Shown in pieces: positions 1 through 8,264 of a stretch of 17,500 bases of DNA (its first letter is position 1; each line of letters starts with the position of its first letter). Below the pieces are notes generated by a model, which saw only the letters and a list, made by a program, of their open reading frames with translations, was not told the DNA's origin and searched no databases. The translations under genes and the position numbers were made by a program. Location: NCBI GenBank assembly GCA_030674155.1, contig CM060318.1, forward strand, positions 85,375,865-85,393,364, written 5' to 3'. This stretch comes from Stramonita haemastoma (taxonomy: Eukaryota; Mollusca; Gastropoda; Neogastropoda; Muricidae).

Positions 1-18
1 AGACAGACAGACAGACAG
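1..18. repeat. (GACA)n microsatellite, window edge
   Basis: The window opens inside a GACA tetranucleotide run, so its true left end lies outside. The same motif recurs at 402-680, 987-1023, 1930-2042, 4021-4150 and 9546-9660. Confidence 0.85.
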
Positions 19-401
19 GAGGGGCAGGTGGGATTAAAGAGACAAGGGGAGGGGGGAAGGAGAGGACCAGGTGATCTTTATTGTCCTCAGTATGATATTG
101 TCAGCAATAATTAGGTTTTGTTCCATGCCGCCACCCCCACCACCCCTAGGGAGGAAAGTGGGTCAGGGTGAGGACAGTCAGCTGGGCAGGAGGGAGGGAG
201 GAGGGGGGAAAGAGGTGACCTGGGTTTGTTTTCTCCCCTCTCAGTGTACTTGTCTCTGTGTCTGTCTGTTTATCTGTTTTGGTTTCTCTGTGACTGCGTT
301 TGTCTCTCTCCAAACCCCTGTCCTTGATAATGTTTGTGTGTTGGTTTTTCTTGTTTCTTTTATCTTGAGGGGGGTAGGGAGAGAGAGCCAGGAAGAAAGG
401 T

Positions 402-679
402 GGACAGACAAACAGACATATAGACAGACAAACAGAGTGAGTGGGAGGGGAAGTGGGTAGAAAGAAAAGGACAGAGAAACCGACACAGACAGACAGGTAG
501 GCAGATTGACAGACAGTGACAGACACACAGAGACACTACAGAGACAAACTAGAGCAGACAAACAAACAAACAAATAAAAAATGCAGAAAACAGAGACAGA
601 GAGGTACAGACAGAAAGAAGGGAAGAGACAGACCGAGAAATTCTGACAAGCTGAAACAAAGACAGGCAAACAAACTAAA
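402..679. repeat. Degenerate GACA/AACA-rich tract
   Basis: Purine-plus-C strand dominated by imperfect GACA, AGAC and AAAC units, with short (CAAA)n around 560-575. It ends directly at the 3' side of the minus-strand SINE-A copy. Open frames across it on either strand encode only low-complexity Cys/Leu/Ser or Thr/Gln runs and show no gene features. Confidence 0.7.
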
Positions 680-985
680 GGTAAGGTAGAGGTAAATGTG
701 TCCCATCACCTATGAGGTCATAGCGAAGCGAGGCATCAGAGACCTCAGTTTCTCTAGGAGCCAGCATATTGAGGATGATTCCCATCTGTATCTCCTCTCC
801 CTCGCTGCTTTACCTTCCCTGACCGTAAAGTGGGCAGGTACCCATTGACAGCTGGGTGGACTGGGGGACTATACTGAAGCCAAGGCGCGCAAACGGTTAC
901 CCATCCAATTGGTAACCATGCTCAATGCTGCTTTACCCCAGCTTGGGGAAAGCGAGTGCTCTGACCACTGAGCTTTCCCGCCCCC
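680..985 (-). mobile_element. SINE-A copy 1 (chimeric tRNA/5S head)
   Basis: Minus-strand copy of a ~300-bp element also present at 4865-5164 and 15438-15729. Its 5' end is at about 985. Read on the minus strand it has a tRNA-like start with a decayed A box (AAGCTCAGTGG), then a 5S rRNA-like segment at 895-932 containing TTGGATGGG, then a body that includes GGTAAAGCAGCGAGGGAGAG and the conserved GCGCGCCTTGG. The 3' end shows imperfect TTTACC/TACCTT units. SINEs are transcribed by RNA polymerase III and moved by a partner LINE. Flanks are GACA-rich, so the possible duplication (659-671 with 987-999) is not decisive. Family identity is by similarity among the three copies; I have no name for it. 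Confidence 0.88.
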
Positions 986-986
986 T

Positions 987-1023
987 AAGACAGAGAAACA
1001 GACAGAGAAAGAGACAGACAGAC
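987..1023. repeat. Short GACA tract
   Basis: GACA/GAGACA units directly beyond the 5' end of SINE-A copy 1. Part of this may be a target-site duplication of the left GACA tract, but the low complexity prevents a clear call. Confidence 0.55.
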
Positions 1024-1150
1024 ACGTGACCGGGAACATTGTGGTCCAGAGAATTATATAATTTGCGTGTTTTTCTCTCCCACCCTCTTCCCTACCTTGA
1101 TTCGCGTGGGATGAAAGTAGGCCACGGTGAAAGCTGATTAGTTCTTGGGC
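1024..1150. other. Unique spacer
   Basis: Short unique sequence between repeats. I see no coding, RNA or repeat signal in it. Confidence 0.5.
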
Positions 1151-1311
1151 TGTGTGTGTGTGTGTGTGTGTGTCTGTCTGTCTGTCCGTCTGTTTGTCTG
1201 TGTGTATGTGTATGTGTGTGTATGTGTGTGTAACTGTGTCTGTCTGTTTGTGTGTTTGTGTGCCTGTGTGTGTATTTGTGTGTGTTCGTCTGTCAGTTTG
1301 TGTGTGTTTGC

Positions 1312-1342
<31 letters not shown>

Positions 1343-1530
1343 TGTCTGTGTCTGTGTCTGTTCTGTGTGTCTGTGTGTGTGTCTGTGTCTGTGTCTGGTG
1401 TGTGTGTCTGTGTGTGTGTGTGTGTGTCTGTGAGTATGTGAGAGAGAGAGGGTGTGTGTGTGTGTCTGTGTGTGGTATGTCTGTGTATCTGTGTGTATGT
1501 GTCTGTGTCTGTGCGTTTGTGTGTGTGAGG
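1151..1530. repeat. Compound (GT)n/(TGTC)n array with CG core
   Basis: Alternating GT interrupted by TGTCTG and TGTATG units. A pure alternating CG run at 1311-1326 passes directly into (TG)n to about 1344. A short GA tract sits at 1440-1451. Frames through it encode Cys/Val or Thr/His runs on opposite strands and are not genes. Confidence 0.95.
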
Positions 1531-1619
1531 GGGGAGGGTCGGTGACATGTGGGGGGATTATATACGTAAGCTACTGTGATAACCTTTATAAGAAATAATG
1601 TTTATATAATTGTGCACTC

Positions 1620-1935
1620 ATACCTGTATTGTATCGTATTATATTGTGCTGTGTATTGTATTGTGTATTTTGTATTGTGTTGTGCTGTGCATCGTTTTGT
1701 CGGGTAGTGCAGTGTATTGTATTGTATACCACTCTCAGTCACGATAGATTTCTCTGCCTGAAATTGGGAATGCTCTACCTGGGAAGAGTTCGTCGCCATG
1801 AAAGCAGCGCCACCCATTTTTTCCTGTATGCATGTGCCTTTTTCCCTCTGAGAGTAGCTTTATCTACAAGATTTTGCCCAGAATAGCAGCCTTCTTTCCA
1901 TGATATCTTTTACGTGCGCTAATAGCGTGTTCAGA
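1620..1935 (-). mobile_element. SINE-C copy 1, 5'-truncated, with expanded tail
   Basis: Minus-strand 3' part of a tRNA-type SINE. Read on the minus strand it begins with TTAGCGCACGTAAAAGA (also at 9510-9526 on the plus strand), continues through ATGGGTGGCGCTG, then a GCGACGAACTC / CAGAGAAATCT region shared with SINE-D (7667-7775), and ends in a degenerate AATAC/ATACA pentanucleotide tail (1620-1729 as TATTG/TGTAT on the plus strand). The head and A/B boxes are missing, as expected for a 5'-truncated copy. I recognise the 3' module as similar to a SINE common in gastropod genomes, from memory only. Confidence 0.75.
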
Positions 1936-2042
1936 CAGATAGGCAGTTAGGCAGGCAGGTAGAGAGACAGGTAGACAAACAGCCAGACAGAGAGACAGAC
2001 AGACAGGCAGGCAGGTAGAGAGACAGGTACACAGACAAGTAG
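1936..2042. repeat. GACA/GGCA tract with 25-bp direct repeat
   Basis: Imperfect GACA, GGCA and GGTA units. A 25-bp block beginning AGGCAGGCAGGTAGAG occurs exactly at 1949-1973 and 2005-2029 (spacing 56), so part of the tract grew by duplication of a unit larger than 4 bp. Confidence 0.8.
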
Positions 2043-2317
2043 ACGTATGTGGGCTGGCATGAATATTGACATACAATGACAGAAAAAGATAAAAATACTT
2101 TGAAAAGTGGGTACACATTTTAAAACTTGCAATACTTTTTTTCCTTTAAAACTAAAGATAGAAGCATGCAGGAAACGCAAAACAAACGAGAAACAGTCCT
2201 GATGACATCTGGCAAGTCTTGGTACTCACTACGAAGGGAGAGGAGAAAAGCAATGAAAAGAAAAGAAAGAGAGAAAAGTAGTATGAACATGCTTGATTAA
2301 GTCGCAAGTCGGACCTC
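2043..2317. other. Unique A-rich spacer
   Basis: A-rich sequence without an obvious repeat unit, RNA or coding signal. It leads into the GA array. Confidence 0.5.
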
Positions 2318-2449
2318 AGTAGGAGAGAGAGGGAGAGGAGAGAGAGAATGAGAAGAGAAGAGGGAGAAGAAAGATGAGAGATAAGGAGGAGAGAGAAGAG
2401 AGAGAGAGAGAGGAGAGAGAGAGAAGAGAGAGAGAGAAGAGAGACAGAC

Positions 2450-2515
<66 letters not shown>

Positions 2516-2517
2516 GA

Positions 2518-2604
<87 letters not shown>

Positions 2605-2614
2605 AGGAGGAAAG
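2318..2614. repeat. (GA)n polypurine array
   Basis: Nearly pure purine strand of GA with GAA and GGA interruptions; the longest clean (GA)n runs from about 2453 to 2498. Frames give Arg/Glu or Ser/Leu runs on opposite strands and are not genes. Confidence 0.95.
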
Positions 2615-2870
2615 ATGGAAAGATGGAAAACCCGACAGCTTATCCAAGCGCTAAAAGACAAGAGAACCTCGGAGTTTTTGTTTATTTTTTTTGTCCCTCT
2701 CTTTCTCAAGGGAACAGTGGGAAAGAAATTATCTCCACAGCCCCCTCCCTCCCAACATCCCCCCCCCCCACTCTCTTCCCCTATGACAGGTTGCCTGTCA
2801 TATCTGTCTGCTCTCTCCTCTTCTTCTTTTCTTTTGTTTCTTGCTAATTACTCAGTCACACTCACAAACT
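2615..2870. other. Unique C/T-rich spacer
   Basis: No gene or repeat recognised. Contains a C-rich stretch at 2741-2770 and pyrimidine-rich sequence at 2800-2840. Confidence 0.45.
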
Positions 2871-3010
2871 TGTACGTCTGCCTGTCTAACTGTCTGTCTG
2901 TCTATTTGGATGGTTAGCTTGCTGTCTGTCTGTCTGTCTGTCGGCCTGTCTGTCTGCCTACCTGTCTGTCTAACTTCTGTTTATCTGACCGTCTGCGTGT
3001 TTTTTGTGTT
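2871..3010. repeat. (CTGT)n imperfect array
   Basis: Imperfect CTGT/CTGC tetranucleotides, the complement-strand form of the GACA motif found elsewhere in the window. Confidence 0.8.
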
Positions 3011-3129
3011 GGTCTGTCTGTCAGTCTCGAAGTCTATTTTGTTCACTTGCTTGTTCATCCAATACCAGCCTGTGTTGTCTGTCTGCCTCTGTTTATCTTT
3101 CAGTGCATTTATGTATTGATGTATATGAC

Positions 3130-3130
<1 letters not shown>

Positions 3131-3188
<58 letters not shown>

Positions 3189-3387
3189 GTGTTGTCTGTG
3201 TCTGTGTCTGTGTGTCTGTGTGTCTGTGTCTGTCTGTGTCTGTGTGTGTCTGTGTGTGTCTGTGTGTGTGTCTGTGTCAGTGTCTGTGTCTGTGTCTATG
3301 TGTCTATGTCTGTTTCTAAGTCCTTGTCTGTGTGTGTGTCTGTGTGTCTGTGAATGTCTGTGTCCGTGTCTGCGTTTATGAGTCTGT
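3131..3387. repeat. (GT)n then (TGTGTC)n array
   Basis: Clean (GT)n at 3131-3187 followed by a hexanucleotide-like TGTGTC/TGTCTG array to about 3387. The change of unit suggests the hexamer arose from the GT run by a T-to-C change that then spread. Confidence 0.92.
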
Positions 3388-3423
3388 GCTTCTGTGTGTC
3401 TATATGTGCCAATCTGTATAATT

Positions 3424-3520
3424 ATCTATGTGTGTCTGTCTACCTATCTGTGCGTCTGCCTGTCTGCCTGTCTGTCTGCCTGTCTGTCTACCTGTTCTCC
3501 GGTCTGTCTGTGTGTGTGAC
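3424..3520. repeat. (CTGT)n/(CTGC)n array
   Basis: Imperfect CTGT and CTGCCTGT units with short interruptions, following the hexamer array. Confidence 0.8.
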
Positions 3521-3634
3521 ATTCATTCTACCCGTTTCCGTGTGTGTCTATTCACGGTACTAAGTGTCCAGTCTGCTTGCACTTTTTGTCCCTTTTGTCT
3601 GACGTCGCTCTGCTAATGACTGTAGGTGTTGGTT

Positions 3635-3740
3635 GACTGTGTGTTGTCTGTCTCTGTCTCTTTGTTCCTGTATGTCTCTGTCTCTCTGTTCCTGTCTGTC
3701 TCTGTCTGTCTGTCTCTCTATTTCTCTATCTCTGTCTCAC
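3635..3740. repeat. (CTGTCT)n imperfect array
   Basis: Pyrimidine-rich CTGTCTCT units that end just before the GA array, giving an adjacent pyrimidine/purine strand switch at about 3740. Confidence 0.75.
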
Positions 3741-3746
3741 AACAGC

Positions 3747-3868
3747 AGAGAGAGAGAGAGAGAGAGGAGAGAGGGAGAAGAGAGAGAGAGAGGAGAGGGA
3801 GGAGAGAGAGAGAGAGAGGAGAGAAGAGAGGAGAGGAGAGAGGAGAGAGGAGAGAGAGAGAGAGAGAG
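3747..3868. repeat. (GA)n polypurine array
   Basis: Purine-only strand of GA with GGA/GAA interruptions. Same composition as 2318-2614. Confidence 0.93.
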
Positions 3869-4020
3869 CTGTACTTTACGGCTGCACCAGTACAGAGTGT
3901 ATTGATCTTCATTTTGTTTTTCTCTTGCCGATTCCAAGGCGGCAGTGAGCTGATTTGTCTGTTGCTTTTGGAACCGCTGGGAATGCTGCTACCTGTCTGC
4001 CTGCCATAGGGGAATGTAGG

Positions 4021-4065
4021 AAGAGAGACAGACAGACAGACAGAGAGACAGACAGACAGGCAGAC

Positions 4066-4098
<33 letters not shown>

Positions 4099-4150
4099 GG
4101 CAGACAGAAAAGACAGACAGACAGACAGACAGACGACAGACAGACAGATG
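4021..4150. repeat. (GACA)n microsatellite
   Basis: Long GACA run with GAGA and GGCA variants, nearly pure at 4072-4148. Confidence 0.93.
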
Positions 4151-4186
4151 TACAATGACAGGGTCAGGAAAAATTAGATGAACAAG

Positions 4187-4402
4187 AGCACACACATACG
4201 TGCGCAGGCGCGCGCACACACACATACACACACATATATACATACATATGTGTATGTATGTATGTATGTATGTATGTATGTATGTATGTATGTATGTATG
4301 TATGTATGTATGTATGTATGTATGTATGTATGTATGTATGATGCATGCTATGCATGATGCATGTATGTATGTATGTATGTATGTATGTATGTATGTATGT
4401 AT
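4187..4402. repeat. CA/CG/TA junction and (ATGT)n array
   Basis: CA with a short CGCGCG core (4208-4215) and CATA, then a long pure (GTAT)n run from 4251 to about 4338. An ATGCAT-rich interruption (4338-4364) follows, then another GTAT run to 4402. Confidence 0.93.
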
Positions 4403-4669
4403 ATAATATATATAACTTTGTTGTTGTTGTTCTAAAACTCCGTTTCTAAAGAAAACGGTTCATACACGACGTGGCAAACACGAAAAGGAAAAGAGGCTGG
4501 ATGGAGGAGTGGATGGGGGGGAGGGGGGAGTGAGAATTGCAGAGTGACATCACCCTTGCTGTGGCCTAAAGTGATTGTTGTCCTAAAGTGGACAGGTTCA
4601 ACGACGATTACACCTCCTCCCCGGGTCTGAAACTTTCTGTGGAAACTGACCTTCTCCTTTCCTTCTCAG
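4403..4669. other. Unique sequence, no gene recognised
   Basis: Non-repetitive sequence after the ATGT array, with a short (GTT)n at 4420-4430 and a G-rich stretch at 4515-4531. It ends in a pyrimidine-rich segment and an AG that could be a splice acceptor (see 4670-4755). Confidence 0.4.
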
Positions 4670-4755
4670 AGTGCTTCCAATGCACAGACTGCGAGTCGCA
4701 AGACAAATGATTCCAAATTTGGCAATTCATATTCTTTTGTGAGCGTGGGAATCGG
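4670..4755 (+). other. Weak candidate internal exon
   Basis: The sequence just upstream, CTTCTCCTTTCCTTCTCAG, is a textbook polypyrimidine tract plus acceptor ending at 4669. The following 86 bp is open in one frame (starting SASNAQTASRK and continuing to VSVGIG), and a GTAAAA at 4756 could act as a weak donor. A second frame begins CFQCTDCES but stops within 13 codons. I recognise no protein family. Chance matches to splice consensus are common in pyrimidine-rich DNA, so this is only a lead. Confidence 0.15.
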
Positions 4756-4852
4756 GTAAAACACCAGTTTTACTCTGAAAAGCTAGGAAGTGGTTGTTTT
4801 GCGTCCACAGTCTCGACTGAGTTTTCATTTATGTCATATTTTTTATTGCCAT

Positions 4853-4864
4853 TATTTTGTGTCA
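4853..4864. repeat. Target-site duplication, left copy
   Basis: TATTTTGTGTCA directly precedes SINE-A copy 2 and is repeated exactly at 5165-5176 directly after it. Confidence 0.88.
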
Positions 4865-5164
4865 TGGAGACGGGATAGCTCAGTGGTCAGAGCACTTGCT
4901 TTCCCCAAGCTAAGGTTAAGCAGCATTGAGCGTGGTTGCCAGTTGGATGGGTGACCGTTTGCGCGCCTTGGTTTCAGCACAGTCCCCAGTTCACCCAGCT
5001 ATCAATGGTTACCTGCCGTCTTTAGGGTCAGGGAAGGTAAAACAGCGAGGGAGAGGAGATGGGCGCTGCCCTCAATATGCTAGCCCCTGGAGAAGCTGAG
5101 GTCTCTGACACATCGCTCCTCTACGACCACATTGGTTATCGGCACCTTTACCTTTCACCTAAAC
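4865..5164 (+). mobile_element. SINE-A copy 2, full length, chimeric tRNA/5S head
   Basis: A 300-bp element bounded by an exact 12-bp duplication, so its ends are known. Near the 5' end, TAGCTCAGTGG (4876-4886) fits the tRNA A box (TRGYNNANNNG), and the following GAGCACTTGCTTTCCCC resembles an anticodon arm. There is no tRNA B box. Instead 4920-4957 aligns without gaps to the internal half of animal 5S rRNA (as I remember the vertebrate sequence): 29 of 38 bases agree, including GCAG, TGGTT, TTGGATGGG and GACCG. The body then continues to a 3' end with TTTACCTTT-like units. It encodes no protein of its own; an open frame from 5059 is incidental. The exact duplication suggests a fairly recent insertion, by target-primed reverse transcription as known for SINEs. 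Confidence 0.92.
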
Positions 5165-5176
5165 TATTTTGTGTCA
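5165..5176. repeat. Target-site duplication, right copy
   Basis: TATTTTGTGTCA, an exact copy of 4853-4864. Confidence 0.88.
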
Positions 5177-5714
5177 AGTTTTCAGGTGCGTTGGTAGAAA
5201 ATGCTGTTGCTAAGCAGTTTAAAAATACTTTCCAGTCGCGTTTAAACCGGAATTTTCGCTGTTTAAGGCTTTATCCAGTTAAAGACATAAATCGTTTTAA
5301 CGACACCACACAGCTCTGTCAGCGAAAAGCAGTCTGGATTTCATGCCAAGAAACGTTGTAACAATACCATTGCAATACGAAACAATAAAATGCAACACAA
5401 TACAAGACATTACAATACAGTGCAATAAATCTGTCGTAGCAATCTAATTAGTTACTGTAATGTATATTACGTCAGAGCGAAGCGGGGGAGACTTGGTTAT
5501 GTCTTAATTAGCAGTGGTACAGCGGGCACGCTGGTCGTTTAATTGCTGCGATGCCTACAGGAATAAGTGGAACGTAACAGTCAGCTCTCTCTCTGTGCGT
5601 CAGAGTCAAAGTCAGTCAAAGTCATCCTTTTTTTTTCATTGTTAGATGGTATATATAAGAAGGAATGCATTAGTTTGCTTTTTTTTCTTCCCTCGCCATG
5701 CCATCCACACCACT
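5177..5714. other. Unique sequence with degenerate AATAC tract
   Basis: Mostly non-repetitive. At 5357-5432 there is a degenerate ACAAT/AATAC/AATGC pentanucleotide-like tract, similar in composition to the SINE-C tail at 1620-1729 but in the opposite orientation and without a recognisable SINE body beside it. No gene is recognised. Confidence 0.5.
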
Positions 5715-6099
5715 AAAACACACACACATACATACATACATACATACATACATACATACATACATACATACATACATACATACATACATACATACATACA
5801 TACATACATACATAGCTACATAACACATACATAATACATCACGCACATACCTACCACTACATAATAATACATACATATCTACATACATACATAATACATA
5901 CATACATACATACATACATACATACATACATACTACATACATACACGCATACATACACCATACATACACGCATACAACAACATACATACATACTACATAC
6001 ATACATACATACATACATACATACATACATACATACATACATACATACATACAAAACATAACATACATACATACATACATACATACATACATACATACA
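5715..6099. repeat. (CATA)n compound array
   Basis: Short CA run, then pure (ATAC)n at 5728-5812, an imperfect middle with ACATAATACATA variants (5813-5998), and further clean runs at 5999-6050 and 6060-6099. Confidence 0.95.
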
Positions 6100-6133
6100 A
6101 CACACACACACACACACATACACACACACACAC

Positions 6134-6188
<55 letters not shown>

Positions 6189-6211
6189 CACACACACAAC
6201 ACACAACACAC

Positions 6212-6306
<95 letters not shown>

Positions 6307-6328
6307 CACACCACACACACACACACAC
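6100..6328. repeat. (AC)n microsatellite, 229 bp
   Basis: Alternating AC with occasional AACAC and CCACACC slips. It ends exactly at the 5' end of SINE-B copy 1. Confidence 0.95.
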
Positions 6329-6674
6329 GGATAGCCTAGTGGTCAGAACATTGTGCTGGCAATTTGAAGACCCGGGTTCGAATCTGGTCGAGGAGATTTT
6401 TCTCCTGGAGTTAACATCAGTGCTGACTCCACTCTCCCCACAAGTTCCTTCGATGAGACTTTAAACCGAGGCCCTGTGTGCGAACGCAGCAGAACATCTT
6501 GGCACACGTTAAATCCTGTTCCGCTTTTCGTAAGAGTAGGCCATCGTGTGCCGGTGGGAACAGATGACATTTACAAAACTGCATATACACGGGGACTGGA
6601 TGTAAAAAAAAAGCACAAGAGTGCTTATCCCATTATCCTCGATATAAAAGAATAAATCAATCAAAATCAAATCA
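6329..6674 (+). mobile_element. SINE-B copy 1, full length
   Basis: The tRNA-like head has an A box TAGCCTAGTGG (6332-6342) and a B box GGTTCGAATCT (6375-6385), spaced 43 bp start to start, close to a real tRNA. A core follows with CGATGAGACTTTAAACCGAG (6450-6469), related to the core of SINE-C and SINE-D. Next is a body with GTAAGAGTAGGCCATCGTGTG and a 3' end of imperfect AATC units (about 6650-6674). A second, inverted copy lies at 10956-11290. The element has CA arrays on both sides, so a target-site duplication cannot be resolved. It is not a functional tRNA gene: the 3' acceptor strand does not follow the B box and the similarity continues another 280 bp. Confidence 0.9.
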
Positions 6675-6695
6675 AACACACACACACACACACAC

Positions 6696-6752
<57 letters not shown>

Positions 6753-6760
6753 CACAACAA
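6675..6760. repeat. (AC)n microsatellite
   Basis: Alternating AC directly at the 3' end of SINE-B, with AACAC slips near both ends. Mirrors the AC run on the other side of the SINE. Confidence 0.95.
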
Positions 6761-6905
6761 CATACATACATACATACATACATACATACATACATACATA
6801 CATACATACATACATACATACATACATACATACATACATACATACATACATACATACATACATACATACATACATACATACATACATACATACATACATA
6901 CATAC
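6761..6905. repeat. (CATA)n microsatellite, ~36 units
   Basis: Pure CATA tetranucleotide over about 145 bp, one of the cleanest arrays in the window. Confidence 0.97.
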
Positions 6906-7211
<306 letters not shown>

Positions 7212-7326
7212 AAGTTGGATATGTTGATACTCTTTGTAAATAGTTTCATGTGTGTGAACGATGTCAGTGCTGGTGTTTTGATTTTTTTCACAAGATGTAG
7301 CGCTACATAGATTCCATATTATTATT

Positions 7327-7330
<4 letters not shown>

Positions 7331-7406
<76 letters not shown>

Positions 7407-7449
7407 TGTGTGTGTGTTGTGTGCGCGCGCGCGCGTGTGTGTGTGTGTG
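7331..7449. repeat. (GT)n with alternating CG segment
   Basis: GT run from 7331 with a GGT slip at about 7400, then an alternating GC segment at 7423-7435, then GT again. A second CG-rich patch (CGCGTGTGCGCGC) follows at 7454-7466. Confidence 0.95.
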
Positions 7450-7586
7450 CCCCCGCGTGTGCGCGCATGTGCTTGAACTATGCGTGAACGAATAAACGGA
7501 TATTTCCTTCAAATCAGAAGTTATGTCTACTCTTCGAAATTGCTGCTAGAAGATCGAATGTTGACAGGCCATGTGTTAGCTGTCTA

Positions 7587-7652
7587 TTTGTCTGTCTGTA
7601 GATCTGTTTCTGTCTCTTGTCTCCCTCTCTCTCTCTCTCGACTTTATCTCTG
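7587..7652. repeat. ~70-bp direct repeat, left copy
   Basis: Starts TTTGTCTGTCTGTAG and ends GACTTTATCTCTG. A near-copy lies at 8094-8164 in the same orientation, differing by a few substitutions and small length changes in the CT part. The two copies bracket SINE-D. Confidence 0.75.
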
Positions 7653-7664
7653 GTTTGTTTTTTT

Positions 7665-8070
7665 TATACCACTTTATGTCACAGCAGATTTCTCTGCGTG
7701 AAATTCGGGCTGCTCTCCGCGGGGAGAGCACGTCGCCACAAGTGTAGCGCCTACCCATTATTTTTTTCCTCAGGGATGGTTCTAAACACGACACCTGTGT
7801 GCATGCTGGTTTTTTTTATATAATTTTGTCATCCGCTCCTACCGGCACACGATGGCCTGATCTTCCGAAAGGCGGAACGGGGCTTTAACGTGTGCGCAAG
7901 ATGTTCTGCGTGCGTTCGCACATGGGGCCTCGGTTTATAGTCTCATCCGAATGACTTGACATTCAGTTCGATTTTTTTTGTCAAACTGGGAAGAAAGGGC
8001 GAGGCTGGGTACAAACTCAGAACCTCACGGTTTACTTGTTGGCAGGCGAATGTCTTAACCATCCTGCCAC
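7665..8070 (-). mobile_element. SINE-D copy 1, full-length mosaic SINE
   Basis: Minus strand, 5' end at about 8070. Head: A box TGGCAGGATGG (8059-8069) and a diverged B box AGTTTGTACCC (8008-8018), with a longer interval than in SINE-B, suggesting a class II (long variable arm) tRNA ancestor. Core: TCGGATGAGACTATAAACCG at about 7931-7950. Next comes a body shared with SINE-B (7824-7930, containing GGCACACGATGGCC on the plus strand), then a block shared with 10403-10450 (AAACACGACACCTGTGTGC). The 3' module is shared with SINE-C (7667-7775, containing CAGCAGATTTCTCTG) and ends in a short A-rich tail. No protein is encoded. I infer that related SINEs exchanged modules. Confidence 0.8.
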
Positions 8071-8093
8071 CTTCCTTCCTGTTTGTCTGTTTG

Positions 8094-8164
8094 TTTGTCT
8101 GTCTGTAGGTCTGTCTCTGTCTCTTGTCTCCTCTCTCTCTGCCTCTCTTTTGACTTTATCTCTG
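8094..8164. repeat. ~70-bp direct repeat, right copy
   Basis: Copy of 7587-7652 on the other side of SINE-D, 507 bp downstream start to start. Much longer than an ordinary SINE target-site duplication. Confidence 0.75.
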
Positions 8165-8264
8165 ACTGTTTGTCTGTCCGCATGTCCATCTGTCTGTCTG
8201 TTTCTCCCTCCATCCCCTTCTCTCTTTCTTTCTCTCCCTCTCTCTTTTCATCAACTGCATCCAG
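8165..8264. repeat. CTGT/CT pyrimidine-rich tract
   Basis: CTGT units, then a T/C-only stretch (8204-8248) that ends in CATCCAG. The pyrimidine stretch could equally serve as the polypyrimidine tract of a splice acceptor at 8264. Confidence 0.6.

Noticed and set aside
5059..5361. 100-codon protein-coding frame on the plus strand
   Set aside because: It starts inside SINE-A, crosses the target-site duplication and runs into unique DNA; a composite frame, not a gene.
5670..6326. 218-codon minus-strand frame, the longest apart from 15669-16502
   Set aside because: Pure translation of CATA and CA arrays (Cys/Val/Met/Tyr runs).
6329..6400. tRNA gene on the basis of good A and B boxes
   Set aside because: No closing acceptor strand after the B box, and the homology extends ~280 bp further and recurs at 10956-11290, so it is a SINE head.
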